Shown: positions 1 to 12,588 of the stretch, piece by piece
Layout of the letters: the number at the start of each line of letters is the position of its first letter
Position numbering within the stretch: the stretch's first letter is position 1
From: Chiua virens
Taxonomy: Eukaryota; Basidiomycota; Agaricomycetes; Boletales; Boletaceae
Reading direction: 5' to 3'
DNA: 64,000 nt
Assembly (NCBI GenBank): GCA_019787685.1
Contig: JAHNUO010000002.1
Coordinates: forward strand, 2,604,001-2,668,000
Translations under genes and position numbers: made by a program
The notes under the pieces: generated by a model
The model's input: only the letters and a program-made list of their open reading frames with translations
Told to the model about the DNA's origin: nothing
The model's database searches: none

Positions 1-54
1 AGATAACAACAGAGGTGCTGGTAAGACGGGTAAATGGTACGCAACCAACCGATT

Positions 55-351
55 CTAATCAGCGCAACATGATTTGAGGAGCCGTGCTAAGCTATTTCCA
101 ATTCTGTCGCACACCGTCATCATTGGATGTTCGAACGCCGGGGTACTCATCGGAAACGTCCACTCACAATATGGGCAGAATCCTGTGCCGGAGATTGTTG
201 CACCGGAACGAGTTTTTTTCGCGAGCGTGTCACTCCCACTGGCACATGATGCCGCATATTTTGTTTTCGCATTTTTCCACTGCCTCAGAGGCATTGAGAT
301 AATACGTTCACACTCGTCACGCATTTCTAGAAAACATACGCACATGCACAC
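55..351 (-). CDS. 3' exon of an unknown protein with a CxxC...HxxxxxxC cluster (partial, tentative)
   Basis: An open frame on the minus strand ends with a stop just downstream of Cys-Cys-Ala-Asp. A plausible 3' splice acceptor (ttttctag) lies at its upstream end near 328, so this looks like a terminal exon rather than a whole gene. The peptide contains CPYC followed after about 14 residues by His and then Cys, which could bind zinc, but I do not recognise the family. A short ATG-containing frame at about 450-490 on the same strand might be the first exon, but I could not join the two in phase. The gene would be divergent from TAF4. It may also be non-coding. Confidence 0.3.
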   Translation of the reverse strand: MCMCVCFLEMRDECERIISMPLRQWKNAKTKYAASCASGSDTLAKKTRSGATISGTGFCPYCEWTFPMSTPAFEHPMMTVCDRIGNSLARLLKSCCAD

Positions 352-647
352 AAATATTACGTGGTCACTTGTGAAAACATTGATTTGTCGCGGTCCAAGA
401 CAGCGAGTCGGCCTCCTCCGAATCTATAGGGGCGATTTGTCCCAACCCTTAGAATTCAATAATGACAAACAACGCCACTCGTCCATACTATTATCAGTAA
501 GTCAGTAACACACCATAGGTGGTGATTTTAGCTCTCTTGTTCTACTCTGGTAGACTTCGCGTGAAAATTCGACTTCTTTGAAAAACTCTATCCACACCCC
601 GCCAAACCACTCCGTTCCAGCATCGGTTCTGGCACTTTCCCTCAAGT

Positions 648-2097
648 ATGAAGACCGAGTCTGAGGCTCCACAGACAACCGCCCCCGCGCAAGCCCAGCC
701 TACCACGCAATATACTACACAATGGGGCACAGCACGTGCGCGACCGTTTTTCTTCTCTTCAGTTCCCTTCTAAACCTTTCAACAGATATCCCCATCGACC
801 CCGCACTCCAACAACAATCTCAAGTAGCCACGTTAGTTAACATGTCCCTGTTCGATTGGAGTACTGAAATCCATGTAGTACAACTGCGTATTCTCATTAT
901 CAATACTCGCAGCACTATCCCCAAGCAGCCTACACGCATTACCAATATGCCTCCGCGATGAACACTGCGCAAACGCAGCAACGCCAAGTTACTGCTGCGA
1001 CTTCTACGACTCCAGCTGCCGCAGCGAGTGCCAGTGGAACGGCTACCAGCGGAGTGGATACTGCCGACGTAGCTACGCTGAACGATGCGCTTGGTAGCGC
1101 AGGGGTAGATTTAAGGGTATGTAATTCCTGCTCCGCGCGATTCGGTTTCTCTTATGACACATACTAGGCCGAGGAAGAGAGTTTGCAGCGATCATACGAC
1201 TCTCACCAAACATACCGCCTTTTTGAGGATCGTTCAAAAAAGCAGCCCACGACGCCATCTTTTGACTCGCGTTTTCTCGGGCCAACCATGCGCGGTATTG
1301 GTACGCAACACAAATTACCAAGGTTCCAGAGGACTCTGTGAACTATCTTGCCCTTGCACTTCGTGCTCGACTACAGGATCTCGTTGTAGCAATGGTCGCT
1401 GCCGCTCGCCATCGCACCGATGCACAATACGATAACCGCCATCGATGTATGCGGATGGTACTCCGATGTGGAGCGTTGTTTTGCGGACTGACCTAGGCAA
1501 ACAACTTGCCGCTCTAGAAAAAAGTGAAAGGGAAGAAGAAATGAAGATTCGGAGAGAACGCAAGGAGCGAGCCGATCTCGCGGCTGCACATGCGGCTAAT
1601 CTGGCGGCGCAAACTGCTGGAGGAGGAGGCGCGATGGCCGTAGATGAAGAAGACGGCGGTGCGCCGAAAAAGAAGAAGAAGAAAGAGGGACCAGGGTGTT
1701 ACGGCGAGGAACATGTCTGAAGATGTACGCAAGAAAATGTCGAATGCGGTCGCTAGTCAAGCGGCAGGAATTGGTGGCAAGTATGCATGGATGACGGCCG
1801 CCAACTGCTCCTGCCACAGCTCCAAAACTGAAGCCAGTTGCTACTACGCCCGCACCGGCGGTTACGACACCGGCCACCACGTCGACGCCGGCCACGACAA
1901 CTGCACCCTGCGGCGTCTACTACGACGGGGACATCATGGGCGCGTCCATATGTCTCTGCAAAGCGGCCTACAACATCGAGTCAAGCTGCTGAGGAGGATG
2001 ACAGGATGTTAGTGACCATGCGGGATGCAATGTTTGTAGTGGAGAGGGAACGGGGTCATGGTGGTGGACGCGGCTCTGCTCAAGGTTGGGTATGATT
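648..2097 (+). CDS. TAF4: Transcription initiation factor TFIID subunit 4 (TAF4), apparently frameshifted
   Basis: TAF4 is a histone-fold subunit of TFIID that supports RNA polymerase II preinitiation complex assembly. The protein begins at ATG 648 with a short Q/T/P-rich exon, followed by a Y/Q-rich low-complexity stretch (880-960). The conserved part follows: an 'ALGSAGVDLR' block ending at an intron near 1118-1167, the 'NYLALALRARLQDLV' helix near 1337, a charged KSEREEEMKIRRERK region near 1525, a poly-Lys run (1665-1680) and the C-terminal 'VTMRDAMFVVERERG' block near 2012-2055 that is typical of fungal TAF4. Five single-base frame changes are needed to read it through, near 1311-1320 (-1), 1438-1441 (-1), 1694-1696 (+1), 1797-1802 (+1) and 1906-1908 (+1). 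Several fall in short homopolymers. Family assignment is firm, but intactness is uncertain. Nup188 follows about 150 bp downstream on the same strand. Confidence 0.8.
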
Positions 2098-2243
2098 TAC
2101 GCCGTAGTATGTATCATGTTGTATTACACTCGCTTGTTCCTACAATATTAATGTTTTGCTGTGTGTTGCAAAAGCCTTGGAAATAAACAACGTCAAACAA
2201 ACACCTTGTATTCGAACAAGGTACTTCACGCGTCTGGCCCAGC

Positions 2244-5200
2244 ATGTCTAGAGAATCTTCGCAGCGCTCGTCGCTCATTGATGTGTAAGCTTCAATGTCT
2301 CGCGTCTCTCTTCACATTTCATCATTTGTTGTTGTAGCACATATCAACAGCTACACTCGTTTCTCACCGGTCGTCGTGACGGAGGGTCGGTGGACCAAAT
2401 ATCTCAAAAATTAACGCCTCGCATATCGCAAATTCGAGATGTTTCGAGGCCATATGGAACGCCGACACCTGCATCGCGCAAGGCGGTTGAAAGTGGCACT
2501 GTCACGCTACCTGACGGATGTGTCCTGCAAGTGGACGACGTGAAGGAATTCGCCGTTGCCCTCAGCTCGCATTTTGACATCGACGAGATTCATGCGTTCA
2601 TTCTACTCCGGTCATTTCTATACAATGAAGGCCTGTCAATAAGCTCCGGGTCGAGTTCGGACAAGAGTCTTATCGAAGAGCTCATTGCTGCTATCACGCC
2701 GTTTTACTATTCAGAGCGCCTCTTCCTTCTTCGCGTCCTAATCCCGCTCTTTCGCTGCGCAGGAGAATTCCGCCGATCCCATACATCCCGTTGCTGCAAA
2801 GATACTCCTTGATATTATTTCGGACGGCCGTGCTTTTGCCGACTCGCTTGTTACAGAATACCTTCGGAAGACGCAAGAGAGCATACCGAATGCTTTCAGT
2901 GAAGACCCGAAGGCCGCGTCTCGTTGGGTCAAGCAGAATGCGAGAGAGCAACTGGCATTATTGGAGGTGCTTTTTTGGACGATGTGGGGGTATGTCCCTT
3001 GTGACGGCGAGTTGGTGGTGAAATTGCTTGAAGCCTCTTACAACACGAACCTCGGCTCTGTGCAACAAAACTCTACACTCTTACTCGACGAAGAGGGTAT
3101 GCAAATTCTCCAAGACATCGCTGGTCTCTGGATGCTCATTACAATCGAGGTTCTGGAGTTGGAGAGGGTAGCGGAGCCTGGTGGTATTGAAATATCGGCG
3201 ACACCGGCAGACAAGACGTTCTACATTGCTTCTCCAGTTTCTTTGCGGCGCATACATGAACTCGTCACGTCCAACCCTGGTGACCAGTACGCCTGTACCT
3301 ACCTGGGATGGGCTTTTGTACTTTCCCGAATAGGCGCGAAGATCTTGGACATGAAGGAGGTCCCCGATTCGTATCGCTCGTTCTACGATTCAACGCAAAC
3401 GCATGCGTCGCGCGGCAAAGAACGAGAACCCACACAGGTCCTTATGGGTCGCGTGGCATTGAGCAATGAAGTGGGCTTGTTCAAGTTATTACACAATCTG
3501 TTGACAACTTCGCCGCTCTTTGTGACTGCAGTCGCTTGGAAGGCAGGTTCTACCGTAACGGATCCTAATGCTATCGCGTTCCGTTCCGTATTGAAGGGTG
3601 AGTAGTTCCGCTCAAAGTAATTCTGGCAGCTGATATCTCTTTCAGGCTTCCTGATGGCCGTCTTGGAGCTGGTTCCCGTGGAGCTTATCCCTGATTTCGA
3701 TTCCCTGGTTGAGGTGTGGATTGCCTTGTTCGGAAGAAGCGAAAGTCGATCTGTGGCCGGAATATGTAGACAGTTCTGGCAGTCGGACTGGCGGCAAGGC
3801 GTCGCACGAAGAGCTATCCTAGACGTCGCTCGATCCCGCTTCCCGATCCACTTCCGACCTCTCATTAGGCTTCTGCGCGCAATGACTGCGTTTGGATTCC
3901 TCGACACCGATCCTCTCTGCGTGGCATCGTCTGCGGAGTATTCGCAGTCCATGGCCGAGGAAGAAACTCAACGGGAAATTTGTGCTCAGCATGTATTTTA
4001 TTACATGGACAAGCTCCCCACCTTTTCGCTCGTTATTCCCCTCTCATCGTGTTCAGGCCCCAACGCAGTATATGATAGGGTTCAGTATCGACCCTCCGGT
4101 TCAGCGCCTGGGTTAACGTATACCAATCTCCGAGCGATCCGGTTGCCTGGCGGCTCGATCATTCCTCCGCGATCCGTTGGACGGCTTCTTAGTGGTGATG
4201 GTGGAGAGTTCGCTGCGGTATGTTGGCAACACGAGTACAGTGGGTGGAAGGTTGTCTTAGATGTGCTTACTGGAATACGTCACTCGTCGAAGTACGCATG
4301 CGGGTACAACAGACCTGTATCAGGATGTGACATTCGGAAGGACAGGCCCTGGTTCCTCCCCTCTGACGCTAAGGCTCGAGGATGTCGGCATGGAGATTGG
4401 CGAAGGAGGCTGACGAAGCACTCGCGACGGATGCGCTTGACCTCATCCGCAGTGTCATACAAGACAAGCCCATCCTTGCAGAGGAGCTGCTGGAGTCTCT
4501 CGAAACGGGCGACTCTACCAACCAAACGGACAACAGCTCTGCAGACTTGGTGCAGCTGACCACGATGATTCTTGAAGAAGCCCTCAGTCGTCCTCAGACA
4601 CGTGGATTTTCCCGTACCCAGCTCGTAACGTCGGCGATGAGTGTGCTCTCGGCGCTGCTTACATTACCCAAATATTCGCTCCGAGTCTGGCTTTACATCC
4701 GTTCGGCAACCACCCTCTTTGGTCCCAGCCAAACCTCCGGCTTTGCCGCAGGTTGCCTTGCCCGCAGAAAGAACCACTGGTCGTTATACGATGACGCTGG
4801 CACTACTGAATTTCGTTCAGCAACTTCTCCAAGAAGCTTTCGTCTCCGTCTGGCTATTCCACAAGACAACCAACGCCTCCGACAAGTTAAAGAGGAAGTC
4901 CTCATGCGAGCCGCAAACTTCGTACATGGCGAGATTTGGGTAGAACACCTGGGTTGGAAATACGCCCAACTGGGCGATCGGTTTGAGATCGGCAGACGGA
5001 TATCCTCGTTCTACGCATACATTCTTCTCCAGTCACCTCCTACCATCAGTAGTCGACCGTTTCCCACTCTGAGTCGGGCCGTCATTGACCTGTTCCTGTA
5101 CAAGGCCACCACTTCGGTCATCAATCCCCTCGTTTCTGCCATTGCGGCCAGCCCAAACATCCTCGGGTCGCTTTACAACGCACGGAGATTCGGTGACGTC

Positions 5201-8200
5201 CGCCGTCTGATCTATCTGCTCGAATCCCACCTTCTGCTTGCGCGCTTAGTGCTCAATCACAAGCTATTAGCCGCCGACAACAACAAGGCATCGTTGCTCG
5301 AACAAGCGCTCTGTGCAAAAGTGGCTGGTGGTACAGGCTTCTCTGACTCTGTGAGAGCTCGTGTAGATCCTGTGGATGTGCTCGCCACGTTCGTTAAGGA
5401 GAGGGACGTGGGCACCGTAGTCCCTTTGGAAGCGATACGCGTCCTTCACGCCCTGTGTGCCTCCCTCTCTCTAGTAGTTCCCTCGCCCCCGACGATCATC
5501 GGACATCTCTGCCACCCGGAGGCTACTGTTGCATCTTTGGTCCGCATAGTAGAACATCCATATGAAGAGTTTTCTCTCCGGAGCGCTGTCTGGAGCTTTA
5601 TCTCCCTGGCCGTCGACAAGGAGCCTGCTCTTTCCAAACTACTGGTCACAGGTGAATTTATCATTCCGAGTTCCAAGGGCAAGGAGAAGGAAAAGGAAGG
5701 CGAGGAGAAGAAGCCCAAGAGCGCGCTGGAGATCGCGACGGAGGACCCTGGGACATTGGAAGGATCTTTGGGAAACCAATCCTTCACTCCTTGCGTCCGT
5801 TCTTCATTTCCTCCATGTCGTGTGGCAACATGGTCTCGAACATCAGTCCTGTGATCGAACGTGCCCGTGAAAACAAGAAGTTTTGGGAGCAAATCGCAGC
5901 TATCGCTCGGGAGGAACTTGGGCCGGATCCGGACTATACTGCGGAATCGTTTGTCGTGGTCGATGGTGAACGACAGTCCACCCTTCACCAAGCAGTGTCT
6001 GTCCAGAGCTATCGAGGAATGGTGAAGTCATACGCTATTCGCATTATTGGACAGGATATATTCCTCCAGCCAGCTCCAAGATGCGCCACTGAACCACTTT
6101 CGAAGCCGCTGAGCTATACGCAGTTTACCCCCACTTTCAAGGCCGATGACCAACTCAATGAGCTCATCCTCGAGGGCGCTTCGAGTTGCTATGATCCAAC
6201 TCTATATGACAAGATTCTTGAGCAGTTCTCACAAGGTTTCCCTGGCCTTGCACTCGAGCAACTCGACTCGCAAGACCCGGTCTCGCAGCGCGAGTTCGGT
6301 GACAACTTTACGTTCTCACCAAAGCTGTTGAGAAGTCGGCTCCAGCAATGTGTCACAGACGAGAATGACATCGATGCGATTGAAAAGCACGTATTGTCGA
6401 TCAATCTCAACCTTTCCTTGACGCACGCGCAGACAGCCATGGCCGATGCTTGGCAATTTTTGTTGAAACAAATGCTCCCCTTCCTCCGCGTTGAGCAGGC
6501 GACGAGGCCGAGTTTACTGGCTTTGGCGTCCACCATTTCAGCGGCTCTTGCTCAGGAGAAGAGACAAGGCGATATGATGGCTACCATTCACGGAGTACGG
6601 CTCAACCTGCTGCTTGTCGGTTCTCGAGGTCGTGTGGTTCTCCACGACGGACACAACTCCCGAGGTCGAGTCTTTTATGACGCTCGTCGACAACGTCCAT
6701 GACCTATTGCAGAATGAGGCACAGCCACCATCTGCCTCGTTCCTCGGCAAAGTGTCGGTGCCGTTCCACAGGACGCTCCTGCAGATCTTGTACTTCTGCG
6801 TTCGGCAATGCCGGAATCTGGCCACCCGCCCGAAGGTTAGTCAACGCGGCCAAACGCCTTGAAATCACGGGACTGGTTGAAGCCACACTGAATCTTGTCG
6901 TTGACGCACTTCGTCTCACGTTCGACTCTGCTCGAACCCGTCTCGATCTCAACCTTGACCGCGATATGGAACTTCTTGTTGCCGTATTCGAGCAATGTAC
7001 TCGGCCAGACGTGAGCGCGTCATCGCTGTCTTGGCTCACGCGGTGTCAGGAATCGGACGTCATCAAGTCTAGCCTCGAGCTATTGGTCCGTACGGACATG
7101 GCTGGCCTCTCTGATCTACCTTTACTTCGAGCCCGACGGTTCCCATTATACTCACCACACATCCTCCTGTTCCACATGGCCCTCGTCAGCATTCCGTCAG
7201 GCGCCGAGAGGTTCGCGAGCGAGGGGGTTGTAGCGGCATACAGTAACAACAGCATCAGTGCGGCCATCAGTGATGGCCTAATTGAGGTTGTATTGCCCGA
7301 ACTACCAGGAGAGCGCAGCCCAGCTCACAGGACATACTGTTACATGCTTTCCATCGTGGCAGGGGTGATCTCTGCGTTGGGAAACCAGCATCGTTTTTTT
7401 AGTGCTGAGGCGTGCGGCATGATCCAGCTTTACGGCAAACAAATCGCGCGTGCCCTGTCCTGGAGTATCGGCGATCCCATCACGTTACCCTTGCTGGAAG
7501 AGATGGAACAGACGGTCAGCTTGTTTTACGCCATCGCGGAGAGTGTGCATCCCACTACGGCCAACCCCAATCCAGTCGTCATCAAAGTGCTTCGGGTATT
7601 CTCCACGCGCGCGCTCGAGTTCCTCCAGCAACTCAACTATGCCCTCACGCATCCAAACCACCTCGCACGGCTCCTGGAACCTGTGACCCCTGAAGAGCGC
7701 GCGGCCATAGAGAAAGAACCAATGGATTCGTCGTTGTCCCAACTGGATATGATGGACCTGCGAAAGCATCCTCTGACGGCGCGGTTGGTCCATATGATGT
7801 TCAGGCTTTGCAGTTCGATCGTGGCCACGCTCGTCAGTATCAGTCGGGCCTATGACGTGCTCCTGAAGGAACAAGAGGAATGGCCTGTACAAGAAGCACT
7901 TATCATCCCTGTGAGTTCTTTTCGTTTTTTGGTTTCTTTTAAACCCACTAAGCACCTTTGCGCTCTACATCTAGCACTCCAAGGTAGTCCTCGGAGAGCC
8001 GACATCCCTAGGCACGCTGCTAGAGTTAGCAAACTGTACCCTCGACGTATTGCGTAGTCTCGTCAGCCGACCCGCGGGTCAAGCGCTTGTTCCCTCCACG
8101 TCGATCAAAGACGTTCCCCTCGCCGTTAACCAAGCGACGCTCACTGGCCGACGGACGCTCGAGGCTCTTCTCGTATATGCAGTCACGCAGCTTGCGATGT

Positions 8201-8493
8201 GGCTTTCAAAGCCTGATCTTGACCCTGCTGCAACAGAAGCGGAAGCGGAAGAGCACAATCACAGTCATAACACACAGCTTGATGCGAGCAAGGGTAGGGC
8301 ACCGAGGGCGCTGGCGGAGAGGTTGAGGAGGGGTATGACGGGGGAGATGACGGCGGATTTGCACGCGCTGTTGACGCGTGCCAAGCCCGTGCTGGCAAAG
8401 TGCGACGAGATGTTGGGCAGGTCGGAAAAGGGGGGGGATCTGACGCAAGTGTTGTCACGGTTTTTGGCGGAGCGGATCGCCGTGCCGGCTTGA
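2244..8493 (+). CDS. NUP188: Nucleoporin Nup188, apparently frameshifted in its 5' two-thirds
   Basis: Nup188 is a large alpha-solenoid scaffold protein of the nuclear pore inner ring that binds Nic96/Nup93. The first exon (ATG 2244, 'MSRESSQRSS') is followed by an intron ending at about 2338. Introns also lie at about 3600-3645 and 7912-7976. Recognisable family blocks include 'LLEVLFWTMWGYVPC' (about 2955), 'EIWVEHLGWKY' (about 4935), 'NKKFWEQIAAI' (about 5875) and the C-terminal 'GTLLELANCTLDVLRSLV' (about 8010-8065). Length fits a protein of roughly 2,000 residues. Reading through needs nine single-base frame changes, near 2756, 4272, 4399, 4751, 4850 (the only -1), 5750, 5843, 6614 and 6839; from 6840 onward the frame is clean. 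A duplicated fragment of this gene at 31.5 kb lacks the extra A at 6839. Identity is firm; whether this locus makes protein as written is not. Confidence 0.85.
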
Positions 8494-11076
8494 GGTGTAT
8501 TCGTTTGCTTGTACTTTTGTTCTTTCTTTTGTAGAATGATCTGACGATAAAAAGTAGTGTAGCTGTTCTCGATCGCTTCTCCTGTTGTGTGACTGAATTA
8601 CTTTGCTTCAGTTGGAACCACCATCCTTCATAGTGTGATTGAAAAAAGAACACATCTAGAAACATTGATCTATGAATTCCAAAGAATAAATCGTGCTACA
8701 GGCACTCGCGATGCCATTGAAACTCCCGCCAACACCGGCCAACACACGAACACAAACACCACTGAGCTTCTCCATCTCCACCGTCCAAAATCTAGTTTTA
8801 GTCCCGTTTTGCGTTGCCAATGTTATGCCCTGCTGCCCGATTCGCAGCTACACTCGTACTCGAGTGTGTACCCTTCACCGACCCTCAGAGTGCGGTGGTA
8901 TTTCCAGACACGATCATTGACACGAAATCAGACGAAGACCGGGGTGCGAGCTTTAGCGTCAGAGCGAGGGGGAAAGTAAACAACACATCCATCATCCGTG
9001 CCGCACTCACTACATCTTGACTGTGACAATCGAGATAGAGGACCGCGATAAGGCGTTCCCACACTCACTTCCATTGGTAGCAACTACGAGGTTCCGACGA
9101 CGATGGCCAGTTTCCGAGTCCACGCATCCGTATTACGAGCTTCTAGACGATTCAGCTGTAAAAGGGTCGCCGGTCAAGAATATCTCTGCTGGCATTACGC
9201 GCAGATTGTCGGCTATGTTCGGTATACAATCTGAACCGCAGTTTGCCAACTTGGTCCCAATGTTTTGGACATTTTACCGGATCATGCCGGGGCACTTCGT
9301 TGAAAGCTACCATTGTGCCGTTCCTCGTCATCATAACTGCCCTTTTGCAAATGGCTCTTGGTCAGTTATTGATGGGCGCTGTTGGTCCAGGGTCTCGGAG
9401 ACTGAGAAGCTGCCTAATACTGATAACGCGTGAGCCGGGAACGGATGCAAACCTGTGGTCACGCCCGCACAACCCTGCCAGTATGTGAGGAGATAGAGGG
9501 CGTGAAGGAAAGAGGAATGGAATCAAACGTTTTCATTGAATATCGACCATGTGGTTGGAAGGAAATGAAGCTCGGTTCAGTTGTTTATGAAATTTCCTGC
9601 TTCCGCCGATCCACCGCAACCGCAAAGCGGGAAGCCATGAATCAGCATGAGTTTATCTCAACCCTGAGTATGTGGTTCGGAGAAGATGAAAATGGGGTCG
9701 GAAGCCTCATACCTCCATAGCCATCGCAACCGCTGCCACATCGCTGCCACACACTCGTCGTGGCGCAAAGAGGGAGGGATTTCGATGGAAGAGCGGCGGA
9801 GGTAAGAATAGTGATGAGTCACAATCGCGTACTGGCACGCAACTTGAAGCAAATGAAAATCGGTTCAACAGTGTATGGCCTTGGAAAAATCCGGAGCCGC
9901 CAGGGCGACCTCAGGTTGTGAACCAGGAGGCGTGTTTTGTAAACGTTCTGATTTGAAATGATTTGTCCTGATCAAGGCGCGCGGTCGCGTTGATAACCTG
10001 CAGACAGCGCTGCGGAGCTATTGTACGGAACGTTAGAATATGTGACTAGCGGATGCACAGGTGCGAGCCTCACCCGTTCCCCGACGCTGTTCTGTAAACG
10101 TTCGAAGTTATCGTTATTTTGATCAAGGTTGCATACCACGCGCCATGGGTGAAACGTTTTGTACGTTCAGGTACGCTGGTGGAGCCACCGGAACAGTGGC
10201 CAACGACTTCCATGGATCCTGAGCAATTGGGGACCATCCTGTGGTCCTGGCTGTGGATGGCAAGCCTGCCATGCTCGAAAGAGTCAGGCTTCCTGTAACT
10301 CGTGCGAGTGAGCCATGTACTGGCAGAAGCCAATCAGCTTTTAGACTTAGCGAGTGCAGATATTCTCCGCGAGAACACCGCGAACAATCAAACAGCATGG
10401 AGGAACGTATCGCCCCGGCAGATCGGACCTTACATTTTTTTTTGTAGACATGATGAGTCAAAATGGCTCGTTTTACCGTAAGCACTTACGACCCAATTAT
10501 GTTCCGCGTTGGTCACACAACGTTATGATGGGCTCGTGGCAGTGCTAATTTGTTTTGCAACATCCACTATCAACGTACAAGTCGTCAATCAAACCTTCAC
10601 CATGTGCACGAACATCCGTGCCTGCCAAACTTTGCATGCTGACTCGTACGCACACGTGGTTGAACGTGTTATGGAGCTGGCGGTTACTATCAAAACAAAG
10701 TTACAGTCTGGAGTATCAGAAAGTACTTTCTGGATAATGTCCAAAACATATGAGAATTGACCACTACCTTTGCGAACCAGATCTACTGTAACCTCGGGTA
10801 TCGAAGCCTGTTGCTGATTTCTGGGTAAGTTCAGGTTGTTCGCTTGCTCCAGTGCCACACACTGGGAGGACGTTCCTCGGTTCCCACCCGTGGCTCCTCT
10901 GATTATTACTTTGTACTATTCCCTTTGTGGCTCCCTTGAGCCAAAAACGGTCGGCTCCGTCCTTCACTAGCGGCATTTCATTGTGACATCTGCTTGCGCA
11001 GCATGGTTCAAGCATTCAATCCAAGTGACTGTGCGTACTAAGCTCCCACTGTAGCCCCGTTCTGGTTTCGCCTCAT
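8494..11076. other. 2.6 kb without a recognised gene
   Basis: Only short, mutually overlapping frames are present. A hydrophobic frame at about 9295-9390 on the plus strand could encode one membrane-like segment, but I found no flanking exons that fit. Near 9565 and 9855 two short stretches resemble each other (reading MKLGSVVY and MKIGSTVY), suggesting a small degenerate repeat. I see no gene that can be supported. Confidence 0.5.
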
Positions 11077-11080
11077 CACG

Positions 11081-11090
11081 TATAAAAAGG
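11081..11090 (+). promoter_or_regulatory. TATA box of the GNAT gene
   Basis: TATAAAAAG begins 60 bp upstream of the ATG at 11141, a usual fungal TATA-to-start distance. Confidence 0.6.
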
Positions 11091-11140
11091 TAAGCTTCTG
11101 ACTCACTTCGAACCATCGAGTTCCTCCTTGTTTTTCAATC

Positions 11141-12310
11141 ATGTCTTCTGTCGTCGCTACTCTTCAGGCCCGTGCTTTCCATCACGCCTTTGACATCCCG
11201 GAGGATGTTTGGAACGCGTTGTCGCAAAAGGAAGCAGCTGCCAACGTCATCCTTCCTTTCGCAAAGAAGGCGTTGGGCTTCCCTCGCGGCGGCAAAGACC
11301 AACTGTGGATCGCGCTCTACGATGACGACACCAAGAGTGTCGAGTTCGTGCTCTCTTGTACCAAGGGATCACTGGGGAACTACCCTATCTTCATCGTCTC
11401 TTGCAAGTCCCCAGCTCAGCTCGCCCAAGAGGAACAGCGCGGCAAGCGTATTGCTGATTCCCTCTTACCTCTCGTCCTGTGTCTCTTGGACGAGGTCCCT
11501 CCGCAGAGGGTGTTCTCCGTCTTCTCGATCGCCAAGGTGACCGAGACATTTGCCGAGATCTTCCAAGCCCACGTACCTCAGCATCATGGCATTCGGGCCC
11601 ACAAGATCGCGTATTACGATACGACCTTCACATTTTGCACTGGCGAGACGCTCAAGAAGGAGTCCCCGTCTGTCATGTCCACGCTTCCAGGGTCTGAGGA
11701 CGTCAGCATCGCGCTTCGTCGTGCAGACATGTCCGACTTGAAAGAGATCCAAGTCCTGTGCAAGGCATTCTCCGAGACCTCGGTGAGACCTCGTCCGACA
11801 ATCGTTTGCACATCATGACGTTGACGCTTTATCTCTACAGCCCCCTTTTGTACTCGACGATGCAGGAGCGGAGTTGGAAGCAAACCTGTTGATCACCAAC
11901 CAGCAAGTCTGGGTACACATGATGCAGACGGCAGACCAAGTTCCGGAAATCGCGTGTCTGATCGCCACTACCAGGGAGTCGGACAGTGTGATCGCGGTCA
12001 CCAAGGTCATAACTCCGGAGAAGTGGAGAGGCCGTGGTTGTGCAGCACGACTCTTGTATCGTGTCTGCCAAGAGTGAGTGTTCAACGAGTCTGCACATTT
12101 TTTGATGCATTCTGACTCTGCTGCAGTGTTCTCCAGAAGAAGAAGCAGGTCGTCTTGTATGTAGGCAACTCGGAGGGATTGGCGCCTGCACGCAAGGTAT
12201 ACCACAAGATCGGATTCCAGGGCCTTAATGACCCGCACGGTCAGGAGATTGAGGGCGTGGAGAAATGGCTTGAAATCGGATTTGAAGGCACTACTCTTGG
12301 TTATTGGTGA
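11141..12310 (+). CDS. GNAT-family N-acetyltransferase (fungal, substrate unknown)
   Basis: Three exons (11141-11782, 11841-12073, 12127-12310) join in frame and end with 'GTTLGYW' and TGA. The C-terminal half carries the GNAT signature: a beta strand 'VIAVTKVITP' followed by 'WRGRGCAARLLYRVC', which matches motif A (R/Q-x-x-G-x-G/A) that binds the acetyl-CoA pyrophosphate. It continues into 'VLYVGNSEGLAPARKVYHKIGF', the usual GNAT motif B with a final Y-x-K-x-G-F. The N-terminal 200 residues are less conserved and of the type seen in many uncharacterised basidiomycete GNAT proteins. No signal peptide is visible, so it is probably cytosolic. The acceptor substrate cannot be inferred from sequence. 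It is convergent with the methionine aminopeptidase gene. Confidence 0.8.
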
Positions 12311-12588
12311 GATGACGTTTATCTTTCAGGCTTGTAGTCTGAGCCTCTCCCAGCCGTCAAGTTGTAGAATTAATTCATCCTTTGAACTACTTGTATTGCT
12401 TCTTTCGCTCGTACATTTGTCGTAGGAACAGGTTTGCGGCTTACCGCCAGATCAATTATAATCACGACTCAGATCAGCGGACTTTCCTCATCAAGTAATA
12501 AAGCAAAATGTATTGCACGAGGCTATCTGGATCAACTATGGCAAACTTGTGAGTGAAGCCGGTCGCTGGCCACCGACGGTTAGTAGTG

